From positions 606,894,677-606,958,676 of the forward strand of contig NC_081405.1 of assembly GCF_030272615.1 (NCBI RefSeq): a stretch of DNA of 64,000 bases. Direction: 5' to 3'. This document shows, piece by piece, positions 25,776-36,687 of this stretch (its first letter is position 1; the number at the start of each line of letters is the position of its first letter). The notes below the pieces were generated by a model, which saw only the letters and a list, made by a program, of their open reading frames with translations, was not told where the DNA came from and searched no databases. The translations under genes were made by a program, and so were the position numbers. Source of the stretch: Cryptomeria japonica. Taxonomy: Eukaryota; Streptophyta; Pinopsida; Cupressales; Cupressaceae.

Positions 25776-27162
25776 TGTTGGCATATGATGAAGCGGTGAT
25801 AATGTATGTTGTCATTGATGTCAATAAGTGCTAAAGTAGGTGAATCGGTATGAACCGGTATGAAGATCAGAAGTGGTTATGGTCAACTAGGATGGAGTGG
25901 CCCAGTGTCAGGGTTCACTAAGTATGACTACCGGTTGGTAGTCTCAGTTCAGCTCTAGGGTTACCGGTTTGGCTTGTGCAGTGCAACCGATGATGTTTTG
26001 TGACCAGTTAGTTAAGGAATAAGGATAAGGATCGAGATTCCACATCAGTTGTGTGCACATGACAAATTTTCTTGTGATTCTTGTGCGTGAAGATTGAATG
26101 CCTACCTCGGGAATGAGCATTTTTCTTAGCAGTGTGTGAAGAGAGCATGATGGGTTATTGATTTCCAGATGCGGTGAAGATTGGATGATGTAGAATATAT
26201 TGAGATCTGTTTTAGAACGTTTCATTCTATGAAATATGTTTAGACGGTCAGAATTGGACCGCTTGTAATTGTAAACCTAAAATATTTAGGGTTTAGGGTT
26301 TATGCTACCGACCTGTTGTTGTCTATAAGGTCGATGAGTTTTGTTATTGCAGTGGTTGGCAAAATTTGTATTTGTGTCCGTGTGTTGGAGATTTGATACT
26401 TGTCAAACTAGAGTGAGGAATCTGCAGAGTGTGATTGTAGAAGAGAGGAACTGAAAAGGATTTGCCTTAGCAAGAAGTGTTGTTATCAGATCAATGTTTC
26501 ACCTGTTGTCTTCTAACTATTTCAACAGAAGGTAAATCCCTTGTCTGGGTAGCTTTAACATGTTTTGTTGTAAATCCTCTAACCAGGTGGCTCAATTTCA
26601 TTGAGTTATTTAATTCCTCTAGTGAGGTAACTCTTAACAGGGTATATAGCCATCCCTTAACCGGGCGATCCCTAACAGGACCGGTTCCTAATGGGACCTT
26701 TATTGTAAAGTCTTTAACCGGACTAGGCTCCTAACAAAGCAGACTTCAAAAGAGTTCACAAATAGCTTGTGGGTGTTCATTCCCACCGTGGTTTTTGCCA
26801 TTTGGGTTTCCACGTGAAAAATCTGTGTGTTATGGGTTGTGAGATTTTCATGTGATGATTGTGTGGTTTTGATTAAGTTAGATATGCATGCATGATTAAA
26901 TGGTTGTGGTATTATTGTTACAACTCATGCATGATTAGATCAATGAAGTAGTTATCAAGGTTTGAGATTTGTTGAATGTTGTCTGAAGTATTTTTGTTTA
27001 ACCAGTATAGCTTTGGTTAAGTTCAATGGTGAAGATAACTGGTCAGCTGTGTTTTGATATGACAAAGTGTTGAAGCAGTTTTTGTATATATTGATTCACA
27101 CCCCCCCCCCCCCCCCCCTCTTAGTATCAGTTAGGACCTTAGTAGTTCATCATTATTCATCA
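25776..27162 (+). repeat. 5' LTR of element B
   Basis: 1,387 bp, TG to CA. It contains a telo-box (26285-26301), a TATA-like CTATAAGG 25 bp later, and an 18 bp C homopolymer (27101-27118) shortly before its end. The PBS follows two bases after it. It is homologous to 31734-32013 plus 44615-45781, and inverted to 20171-21627. Confidence 0.9.
26285..26301 (+). promoter_or_regulatory. Telo-box in 5' LTR of B
   Basis: TTTAGGGTTTAGGGTTT followed by CTATAAGG near 26321. The spacing suggests a core promoter element of the LTR; TATA and TSS assignments are inferred. Confidence 0.5.
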
Positions 27163-27164
27163 AT

Positions 27165-27176
27165 TGGTATCAGAGC
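27165..27176 (+). promoter_or_regulatory. Primer binding site of B (initiator tRNA-Met type)
   Basis: TGGTATCAGAGC starts two bases after the LTR end. This is the standard plant copia PBS complementary to the 3' end of initiator tRNA-Met. Confidence 0.9.
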
Positions 27177-27236
27177 ACATCTAGGTCCTCGGTGATATAA
27201 GCTTAATCGCTTGAGGCAAAAGATCCTATTTTAATA

Positions 27237-30200
27237 ATGAAGAGGGAAGGTCCTAAGTTTAACAAGGACAACTTTAAAATATGGAAGGACATGATGAAGA
27301 TATATATCAAGAGTTTGGGTGCACTACACTGGAAATATGTTGAGAATGACTATGTAATCCCCTTTGACACTCTAACCGATGATCAGAAAAGAGAGATACA
27401 AGAAAATGGGCAAGTCATGGAAGCCCTTATTAGCAGCTTGTCTGATGTAGAGTTTATTGATATACAAGATAAGGACAATCCGAAAGAAGTATGGGACAAA
27501 CTGGAATCCATTTATGGCAGTGATGAACATGTCAAGCAGGCTAAGGAAGAAAGCCTTAGAGGAAAGTTTGAAGATATGAGGATGGTTGAAGGAGAGACCA
27601 TTCAATAGTATGGCATAAGAATCAAGACAATGGTTGGAGAGATCGAGAGCACTGGTGGAACAATTGATGATGGCACTGTTGTCAGTAAAGTTCTGAGATC
27701 ACTTTTACCGGTCTATGCAATCAGGGTTGCCGCTATTCAGGAACTAAGGTCTATTGACAAAACCAAGGTATCTTTAGACTCTATTATTGCAAATTTGACT
27801 GCATATGAATTGAATGGCTATGATGGTAGTGTTCTGAAGACAGAGTCAACCTTTAGAGCATCTACTTCCTCCGCACCGACCAGGAAAGGAATAGAGGTCA
27901 ATACTAGTTATGAATCCAGGCCAAGCAGAGATATGGACGATGAGTAGATTTTGATGGAGTTTGAAGCTCTTCTTGCCAAGAGACTTCCAAAAGGCACCAA
28001 AAAATATAGAGGTAAGCTTCCTCTGAAGTGTTTTTCTTGCAATAAGATAGGACATATGGTTGTTAACTGTCCTAACAATGACAATAAGGATAAACCAGAG
28101 AGGTTTAGGAAGTATAAAGGAGTAGGTAGGAGAAATTGTCTTGTTGCAGTGGATGGATGTGTTACCGATGAGGAATTTGAGGATGAAGAGAATGAGGACA
28201 TAGTGTTTGTGGCTGTTAAGGAAGAGTTGTCTGACCAGAAAGAACTTGTCTCACATATTGACAACTCTAACGAGTGGATCATTGATAGCAGGTGTTCTCA
28301 CCACATGATCGATGACTGGAGAAAGTTTCAGTCTCTTCAAGAATATGATGGTGGTGTTGTTTGGTTTGGCAATGATGCATCTTGCATGGTGAAAGGAAAA
28401 GGATACATCTCACTAAATGGAAAGAGCAGTGCGGATGATGTCTACTGGGTGGAAGGCCTTCAGAATAATCTTTTGAGTGTTGCTCAACTAAACAACAAAG
28501 GACTCATACTGGAAATTAAAGGTGGAGTCTATAGAATAATTGGAAAGAGTGGTGAACTTATTGCCATCGATAAGCAGACTAGAGGAAATCTATTTCAGCT
28601 TAATGCCAAGATTAGTCAGTGCCTGATGGCAAAATTTGATGACAGTTGGATATGGCATAGGAGACTTTGTCATATAAATTTTGACAATATTGTAAAAGCT
28701 AGTAAGATCAAGGCAGTAAGAGGATTGCCTTTGCTGAACAAACCGGAGAATGCCTTGTGCAGAGAATGCCAACTTGGGAAGATGTCTTCCTCAACATTCA
28801 AAGGTAAGTCTTTTTCTGTGGAGAACTTACTTGATCTAGTGCACACCTATTTGTGTGGTCCGATGAAAACTAGAAGCATTCAGGGAGATCGGTACTTCAT
28901 GATTCTTACCGATGATTGCTCAAGAATGATGTGTGTCATATTCTTGAAAGAAAAATCTGAGGCATTTGGAAAGTTCAAAGCCTTTAGGGCATTGGTGGAG
29001 AAGGAGAGCGGTAGAAGGATAAAATGCCTAAGGACCGATCAGAGAGGTGAATTCACTTCTGATGAATTCAATAAGTCTTGCGAGGAGAATGGAATTAAGA
29101 GGCAATTGTCTACCCCAAGGACACCACGATAGAATGACATAGCAGAAAGAAACAACTAGATCGTGGTTGAAGCAGCCAGAATTATGTTGATCCAAGGAAA
29201 TGTCACTCACACATTTTGGAGAGAAGCAGTGAGCACTGCAGTCTATACCATGAACCGACTACTCATTAAGAAAGGTAAAGACAAAACCCCCTATGAATAC
29301 TGGAATGGGAGAACTCCCAATGTGAGTTATTTCAAAGTGTTTGGGAGTAAATGCTATATTAGGAGAGGTGAGAACCTGAGTAAGTTTGATGCTAAGTGTG
29401 ATGAAGGAATATTTTTGGGATATTCCACTAAAAGAAAAGCTCTCAAGTGCTACAACAACAAGACTCAAAATATTCTTGAGAGTATCAATGTCAAGGTTGA
29501 TGAATCCCTTGAGAAGCCTGAGGAAACCGATAGCAAGCAAATGGAAGATGAACCGGGTTTAGCCTTCTAGGAACCAGTTAATAAAGAAATAAGTGACAAA
29601 TAATGCAAAGACCTTAGTGTTTCTGTACCAGTAGAAGCTTCAATGGGTGAAGAAGAAGATGAAGTGGAAAAAGAAGAGGAAAAGCAAGCGAAACCTGCTA
29701 CGGTCATTTGTAGGTATGTAAGACTACATCATGATCCGAAGAAAATCATAGGGGACAAAGATGCAAGAATACTCACAAGGAGAAAGGTGAAAGAAAATTC
29801 TTTCAGTATTTCAGAATTTGAGCCTAAGACTGCTAGAGAGGCACTTATCGATGAAGACTAGATAAAGGCAATGGAGAGGAGTTGGAATAGATAGAGAAGG
29901 ATGCAACATGGTCCTTGGTACCCAGATCGGAACACAAGAATGCCATAGGTACCAAATGGGTCTTCAGGAATAAGTTGAATGAAGAAGGCACAGTGGTAAG
30001 GAAGAAGACAAGACTTGTATGCAAGGGATATGCTCAGGAAGAAGGAGAAGACTATGGAGAAACCTTTGCCCCAGTGGCTAGACTGGAAGGTCTCTGAATG
30101 CTACTTGCATTTGCAACATTTAAGGGATTTAAGGTATACCAGATGGATGTGAAGTTTGCCTTCTTGAATGGAATCCTGGAGGAAGAAATGCATATTGGCA

Positions 30201-31353
30201 ATCAGATGGGTTTGCTTTGTCAGAAGATAATGACACAATGTGTAGATTACATAAGGCCCTGTATGGATTGAAACAAGCACCAAGGACATGGTATGAATGG
30301 TTACACTCTCATATCGTGAAGATAGGATTTTAGAGAACAAGTGAGGACAACAACATCTACCTGAAATCTGAAGGTGGCCAGATTCTGATATGTGAAGTAT
30401 TTGTAGATGATATAATCTTCAGTGGAGATGATGATATGAATCATGCATTTATAGATGAGATGAAAAAGGAGTTTGAGATGTCTCTAATTGGAGAGATAAA
30501 TTTTTTCATTGGTCTACAGATCCAGTAGATGAAAGAGGGTATCTTCATCACCCAGTCCAAGTATATCAAAGAGGTATTGAAGACCTTTGGAATGGAGGAG
30601 AGAAAACTGGTTGGAACACCGATGGTGACCGCCTGCAAACTAACAAAGGAGGATGATACATCGTTGGTGGATGAGAAGGAGTATAGGTCAATGATTGGTA
30701 AGCTGCATTATGTGGTGCATAGAAGAACGGATATTGCTCATGCAGTGGGCATAGTGGCCCATTTTCAGAAGAGTCCAAGAGAATCCCACTTGGTTGCAGT
30801 AAAGAGGATTCTTAGATACCTGAAAGGGACAATTGATTATGGATTGTGGTATCCATACAATGACGAATTTGATTTGAAAGTGTTTACCAATGCAGATTGG
30901 GCAGGGAATGTGGATGAGTGGAAGAGCACAACCGGTGGAGCGTTCTTCCTTGGTGGAAGACTAGTCTCATGGATGAGCAAGAAGCAGAGTTGTATTTCCC
31001 AATCTACAGCTGAAGCGGAGTATGTGGTAGCATTTATGAACTTCACTCAGGCAATCTGGATGAAGCATGTACTGAATGGATTTAGAGTGATTATATCTGA
31101 ACCGGTGAGTATATTTTGTGATAATACCAGTGCAATAAATATTTCCAAAAATCCGGTATTGCATGCTAGGACCAAGCATGTTGAGCTCAAGTATAATTTC
31201 TTGAGAGAAAAGGTTCAAAATAAAGAGGTTGTATTAGAACATGTTTCCAGTAAGGAGCAGCTAGTAGACATATTCTTTAAGCCCTTACCGAAGACAACAT
31301 TTACCTATTTGAGAGGTGAATTAGGGGTTTTGCCCCTTCATGAAGTAAATTAA
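27237..31353 (+). pseudogene. Ty1/copia gag-pol polyprotein, broken (element B)
   Basis: Gag starts MKREGPKFNKDNFKIWKDMM; its zinc knuckle is CFSCNKIGHMVVNC (about 28028-28070). Protease: WIIDSRCSHHM, with the catalytic DSG changed to DSR. Integrase: the H-x3-H plus C-x2-C zinc site (HRRLCH, CRECQLGK), then the core (LTDDCSR). [36 protein letters not shown] and the catalytic FVDDIIF. RNase H: TNADWAG, KSTTGG and QSTAEAEY. Stops are at 27606, 27945, 29130, 29157, 29568, 29601, 29859, about 29889, 30095, 30331 and 30526. One base seems lost near 29878 and a second frameshift lies near 30195. Inactive. Confidence 0.92.
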
Positions 31354-31721
31354 AGTTGTGTTCTCCACATTAGTCAGGTACTACAATGTCAGATCTTACA
31401 GGATTGATGTGTTGAAGGATGCTACTCCATAGGGGGAGCAACATAGTGGAGACCGGAAGCTTGTGCCTCCACTTTGGCATTGGTGTCAAAGGGGGAGAAG
31501 ATATCTGATGATGAAGATATATGGGGTAGAAGATATATGTTTGAAGGACAATATGCAAGTGTGAGAAGTGATTATGCAAAGCGCACACTGACCAGTCCTG
31601 GTGGTGGTGGTGATCTGTTTAAGTTGAACCGGTATATGTCAACCGATATATGTTATTGAGCACGGTACAAATACTCAGCACAGATATTGAGCAATGATTA
31701 CTGAGTATTGCCATCAATGCC

Positions 31722-31732
31722 AAAGGTGGAGA
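31722..31732 (+). promoter_or_regulatory. Polypurine tract of B
   Basis: AAAGGTGGAGA sits directly before the 3' LTR start. A second purine run, AAAGGGGGAGAAG, lies near 31488. Confidence 0.75.
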
Positions 31733-31733
31733 T

Positions 31734-32013
31734 TGTTGGCATATGATTAAGAGGTGATAATGTATGTTGTTATCGATGTCAATAAGTTCTCAAGTAGGAG
31801 AACCGATATGAACTGGTATGAAGATCAGAAGTGGTTATGGTCAATTAGGATGAAGTGGATCGGTGTCGAGGTTCACTAAGTGTGACTATCGGTTGGTAGT
31901 CTCAGTCGAGCTCTAGGGTTATTGGTTTGGCTTGTGTGGTGCAATCGATGATGTTTTGTGACCAATTAGTTAAGGAATAACGATAAGGATCTAGATTCCA
32001 CTTCAGTTGTTTG
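31734..32013 (+). repeat. 3' LTR of element B, first part
   Basis: It matches the first 280 bp of the 5' LTR, then stops at GTTTG (32009-32013), where element C begins. The match resumes at 44615. Confidence 0.9.
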
Positions 32014-34385
32014 TGTTGTTCATCAAAATTGATTAACCCAAGTACACCTGCAATTGATCTATGAATTAGCCAATTCAATCTATGAAGAACCTCAAGGCTT
32101 GGACAACATGAAAAGGATATGAATCCTTCTACTCTTCAGGCTCTGCAAAACTTAGGCGGGTGTACCTTTGATTCTTAAAATGAAACCCATTACACACCTA
32201 TGACAACATCAACAAAAGCAGATAGATCTCACCAGGGCTCAACAGCAAGTGGGTTACTGCAGATGGGCTAGATCTACACATACAACTCAACTATGCTTGA
32301 GCATGAGATAGATGAAACATTTCAAAACATAAGATAAAATAAAGATACTCTAATTGGATTTTAAATTGGTTTGAGAAGCCCCTTAATTGCAAGATCAGTG
32401 CCTTATCCAAGGGCAACAAAGTCACAAATCAAACTATAGATGAAAACTTATACTACAAATCCATCTTCATTCTTAAGTATTCCTACATTTAATGCCTTGC
32501 ATAAATGCATTACTCAACTCATCCACAGAAAATATCAGATCCAAAAACATAAACCCTATTTTATTAATGTTTGCTCACAGAGTTTAAAATCTTCCTTGAA
32601 GATTACCTACAAACCAACATTACACTCACAGACACAGCTGCTCATGACCAACTTGATCCTCCTTAAGAATTAGATTTGAATAAAATGAGAATACATTTCA
32701 AAGACAAATTCTATGCAAATTTGTGCATGCCTTACATACACAAGAACCCGCAACTAATAACACCTACAACAAAGAATTGAACTCCATTACTGAAAGAAAA
32801 GCCCTGCCCTGTACAATCTTGAAGAAAACTCAGAATTGGAAACCATGAAAATATGGAGTACTTCCTCCAAAACTCTAGAACCCTAAAAATGAGAAGAAAA
32901 TGAGAATAAGCAGGAGAGGGGAAAATATCAGGTTTGCAACAGAAATTGCCAAGTGTCTCTTTTTCCAATCGAATTTCATTTCCTTCCTCTTTCCCATGGA
33001 AACTTCTCTCAAAATATCCCAAATCTATTAAAATTAACTACATGATTTGATTCCTTATCCTGAGAGCTTTTTGATGATATATAATACTTGATATTTTGGG
33101 CAAAAATGAGCCTCTGGGCAAATTAATCCTTTTATGCCTCCATCATTTAATTTTTTTGAATTTCTTATATAGTCTCAACTATATATAAAATTTGATTTTA
33201 ACTTTGATTTTTCCCTGATTTTAGCCTGACGCCCTACCACGTGGTAGCCTCCGATTGGCTGATGGGGTCCACTAAGCACCACCTCGGATGACACCTCATC
33301 AATCTACCACTTGTTTGCCTTGTCACTACCACTGGGTTGCTTCCTTGTCGCCACCTCAGTGCCACCTCAACGCCATGGACAGGACCCATGAGTTGGACCT
33401 CCACCTGGACCTACCACCTATGTGCCATGTCATCTTTCACCACTTCGTAATGGCTAATAAACGTGCATCTTCAGGTCACAAAATCATGCAGGCTGTTGGA
33501 TCTTGCTGAACCTGCAGGCTCTTTAACACTTCGCCATTTTGTGAAGCTTAACCGACGAGTATCTTCGCTTTGTGAAATCACGTGCACCGTCGATCTTCAA
33601 GGAACATGCTCGATCTTTATTTTTTCGCTGCTTTGCGATGCTTTAATCTCGCACATCTTTACCCTGCGAAACAACTCGCGTCGTCGGATCTCCTACAACT
33701 TGCTCACTGGTTAAGTTGTTCTTCCTCTGCAAAACTCATCTGCCTCGGGAACCGTGCCTGAGTGGGGTCCACCTGACTACCACTTGTCAGCCTCCTTGGC
33801 CACCTGCGGAAGCATGCGCATGTGCATGGGGTCCACCTTGGTCACCCAACCAACACCATCGACCAAAAGCCTCTTGAGGCTTTGACATTATAGATGCGTG
33901 GAACTCTAGTTATAAATATCAAAAAGTTCACTTGCTTACCGAATGTGGGATAAATGCATTTTCTTGAGACTACATTTTGAAGAGTTGTCTGAGACTTTAA
34001 TGGATCCTCTTCCCTTAACCATGAAGGGGATGTTAGCTCTTTACCTGCCATTTGCCTTTGTTGAAAGGTTTTAAACCCCTTTTAACCATTCGTGCCACAC
34101 ACAGCCAAACCGCATGCAAGGGAGGAGGAAGGTTATACACCTAACAAGTGAATTTGCAGAAAGTTACTTAGCCTCTCCATTATCCATACCATGCAACACC
34201 ATATGCAGGCCCACGCAGGGGGCTTTTGGCGATACACCAACTGCAGAAATCTCCAATGCCTTTTCAATGCCATGCACCAACGGAGGAAATCGGTTACCTG
34301 CCAATTTGCATTTGCTTAGAGTTTTCTAATTAACCCTCCCCACTCTCCATGTAGGGATGATGCTGGCAAAGGCCATGGAATTGCA

Positions 34386-35085
34386 TTAGCTGAAGTTTGT
34401 TTGAAATGACCTCCAAACAACATACCTCGCAAAGGGGACTGCTGCCAAGGGTCGAATTTGCATTTTGTCTGAAAAGCTTGTCCTCCACCTTCTACGCTGC
34501 CTGCTGCACATTTGCATTTCCTTGGAAACTTTATGTTCTAATTTTGCCCCTTCAAATACCCACCACGTAGAGGATGATTCACATTTTGCTGGATCTGTAT
34601 TTATTACCCACAGGTTAACTATAAGCCTTATTTTCTCAGGTATAATAAATCGGTCAGGTCCCACAGTGCAAGCTTCTGTAGATTCATGGGGTAGCATCAA
34701 TGGCCCCGTTGGGTATCTTAAGGTCTCTTTAACTACACAATGCAGGTATTCCATGTTGGGTAGATCAGATTCTCTTACCATCCAGTCTTTGCCTATTACA
34801 GAGTCAATTTCTTGCTCCAACTTCTTAGCTACGTGGGTATTTCTCAGCATCTTTACAATGGCCCATTCTAATGAGGCAGTTGTTGTTTCTATTGCACTGA
34901 AGAGCAGAACAAATATTATTGATTTGATGTCAAGACTATCATCAGTCTCTACCATGTCCAGAAGGGCATCAATGACATCCTCCACAGTGGACTTCTGACT
35001 GCTCTTAGCATCAGCATGTTCATCAATTACGTTCTGAATAAGTCTGTCAAATGAATCATTGGCCTCCCTCCAATTTTAAGAATGT
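34386..35085 (-). pseudogene. Cytochrome P450 fragment captured in LTR of C (copy 1)
   Basis: A minus-strand frame of about 230 codons, open from near 35085. It reads NWREANDSFDRLIQ, an EDVIDALLDMVE helix, the I-helix region FSAIETTTASLEWA, EQEIDSVIGKDWMVRESDLP, and the K-helix with ExxR (KETLR). PHESTEACTVG and NLWVINTDP follow. This order is typical of plant CYP71-clan P450s from the G/H helices to just before the PERF region. The heme-binding FxxGxRxCxG segment is absent; an unrelated frame follows instead. The I-helix reads AIETT where AGTDTS is usual. One residue is lost after KETLR compared with copy 2. The start near 34985 is a GTG and not a real start. Confidence 0.75.
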
Positions 35086-35352
35086 ACTGCTCTGGTGTGA
35101 GGTCAAATCTTGTCCCAAATTATAAAGGAAATAGTTGGCATGCTCAACATTTTTTCACAATAGCATCCTCCCTCCAAACACAATTTCTCCGCCTTCCTTG
35201 TTTCACTTTATACTTAAATCATGCAAACATATTTTTTAAGATATCAATTTAAATCTTGATTCAAAAAACATCGTGAAGCAACAAGTCAGGTCAGGCCTCA
35301 AATTGGGTCCAACTAATTTTTTTTTTGTTTTCATTCAACTGACCTTAGAAAT

Positions 35353-35565
35353 TCCTCAGGAACCTTAAACATACCTCTAGAATCGATCAGCACCATTTTC
35401 GGATCGTCAAACTGAGTTTTGCAACTTTCAGGCGCCTGTGCCACATTTTCGCATGTAATCGCGAAGACGTAATTTTCAAACCTGTCAGGCGTGTACTCTA
35501 ATATACAAGCATGAACTCAACCAAGTGGTTTTTCAAGACGAATCTCGAGTGAAGATAAATTAATT
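35353..35565 (-). pseudogene. Unidentified coding-like fragment in LTR of C (copy 1)
   Basis: The minus-strand frame includes ITCENVAQAPESCKTQFDDP and VLIDSRGMFKVPEEFLRSVE. Compared with copy 2, about 30 bp are missing in the middle. It lies upstream of the P450 piece in the same direction, so it may be another captured exon. I do not recognise the family. Confidence 0.4.
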
Positions 35566-36687
35566 GTCAAAAATGATCAACTAGCTTTGTCGGCACTGCG
35601 GACCTGATGAAGTCAATGCACAGGCAACACATGATGCCTTTCTTAAAAATATCAAACGGTCTTCGTAGACCCTCAAATTTGAGACATAAGTACCTTGAAG
35701 TATATGTCAAATATTTGAATGCTCAGTTTGACCAAAAGGATGACTGGGTGCAAATGGTGCGCTCATGAAAATAGCTACATTAACTGATATAGCAATGAAA
35801 GTACAAATCACTGAATAAGGTGGCTCAAGAAACCCTTTTGAAAACCGATTAAACGGATTGGCAGGAGCTTGAAACTAGAAACATAGCTTGTAATTTATAC
35901 CAACAATAGCCCAAAACAAACATTCTGACATGACACTCACTGGGGCAACTTTTACACTTATGCAAAACAGGACTCCGTCTAGCAGCTGAAATAGGGACTT
36001 GTCAAACAACACCAACTGCAAACGGATTGAGCTTTGAAAACTGAGCAAATGGATTCATAAGGACTTGAAATTTTGCATGCTAACTCAAATTTATGCATAT
36101 AATTGAATCCATTTTGAAATTATTCATGACAATCAACATGGAAAAAGATATAAGTACTCAAAGTAGGCTACTTGGTAAAATCTGCATATGTGCCTAAAAT
36201 GCACTTTCACCTCACCCCTTGAAATGGGTACTTGATAAACTGATCCAAACTGATTTCTAAAAGTTGCAACATACTGCATAAGCTAAATGAAAGGTTTAGG
36301 ATGTGCTTCCCAAGCCTTACCCTTTCAAAATCAACTGGCTCCATTTTACCCTCTCTTTAACTAGGCCATTCAAAGTGACTCATTTTATGATCATTTGGAA
36401 ATGTAAAGCAAAATTTTGAAATGGGCCTCTAAACTTGACTCAAATTTAATGAGTCCCAATAGTGGCTCTGACTGGGGATGGTTGATTGCAAGATCAATAG
36501 AAGAATTCAGAATCTATGGTTAAGCAGACCACCCAAAAACAGAATACACCTCTTCTCTTCTAAAAAACAAGGCTCCTTATTCTACCCAAACAACAGGGCA
36601 CTTTATTGAAAACCACACAACTAAAGAAAAGCAACTATGCAAGATATACAAACATACTAACAACTGAATATAAACTGCTCCACTTAA

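Larger units (their letters stand above)
32014..36461 (-). repeat. 3' LTR of element C
   Basis: Near-identical to 40124-44614 along its whole length, with scattered substitutions and small indels, the largest noted being a 30 bp loss near 35486. The minus-strand start is TATTGGGACTC, so the terminal TG became TA. Confidence 0.88.

Noticed and set aside
26285-26301. Interstitial telomere remnant
   Set aside because: Only about two and a half TTTAGGG units, placed identically in three LTR copies next to a TATA box, so it is a promoter motif.
27908-28282. Minus-strand open frame in element B
   Set aside because: It overlaps the copia gag zinc knuckle and protease on the plus strand, and its Ser-rich content is the complement of acidic codons.
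32440-32673. Small gene duplicated at 40549-40740
   Set aside because: Both are corresponding positions of the two LTRs of element C, on the strand opposite to the element, with no motif.
34465-34998. Plus-strand open frames over the P450 fragments (also 42586-43122)
   Set aside because: They are complements of the clear minus-strand P450 frame and have no motif of their own.
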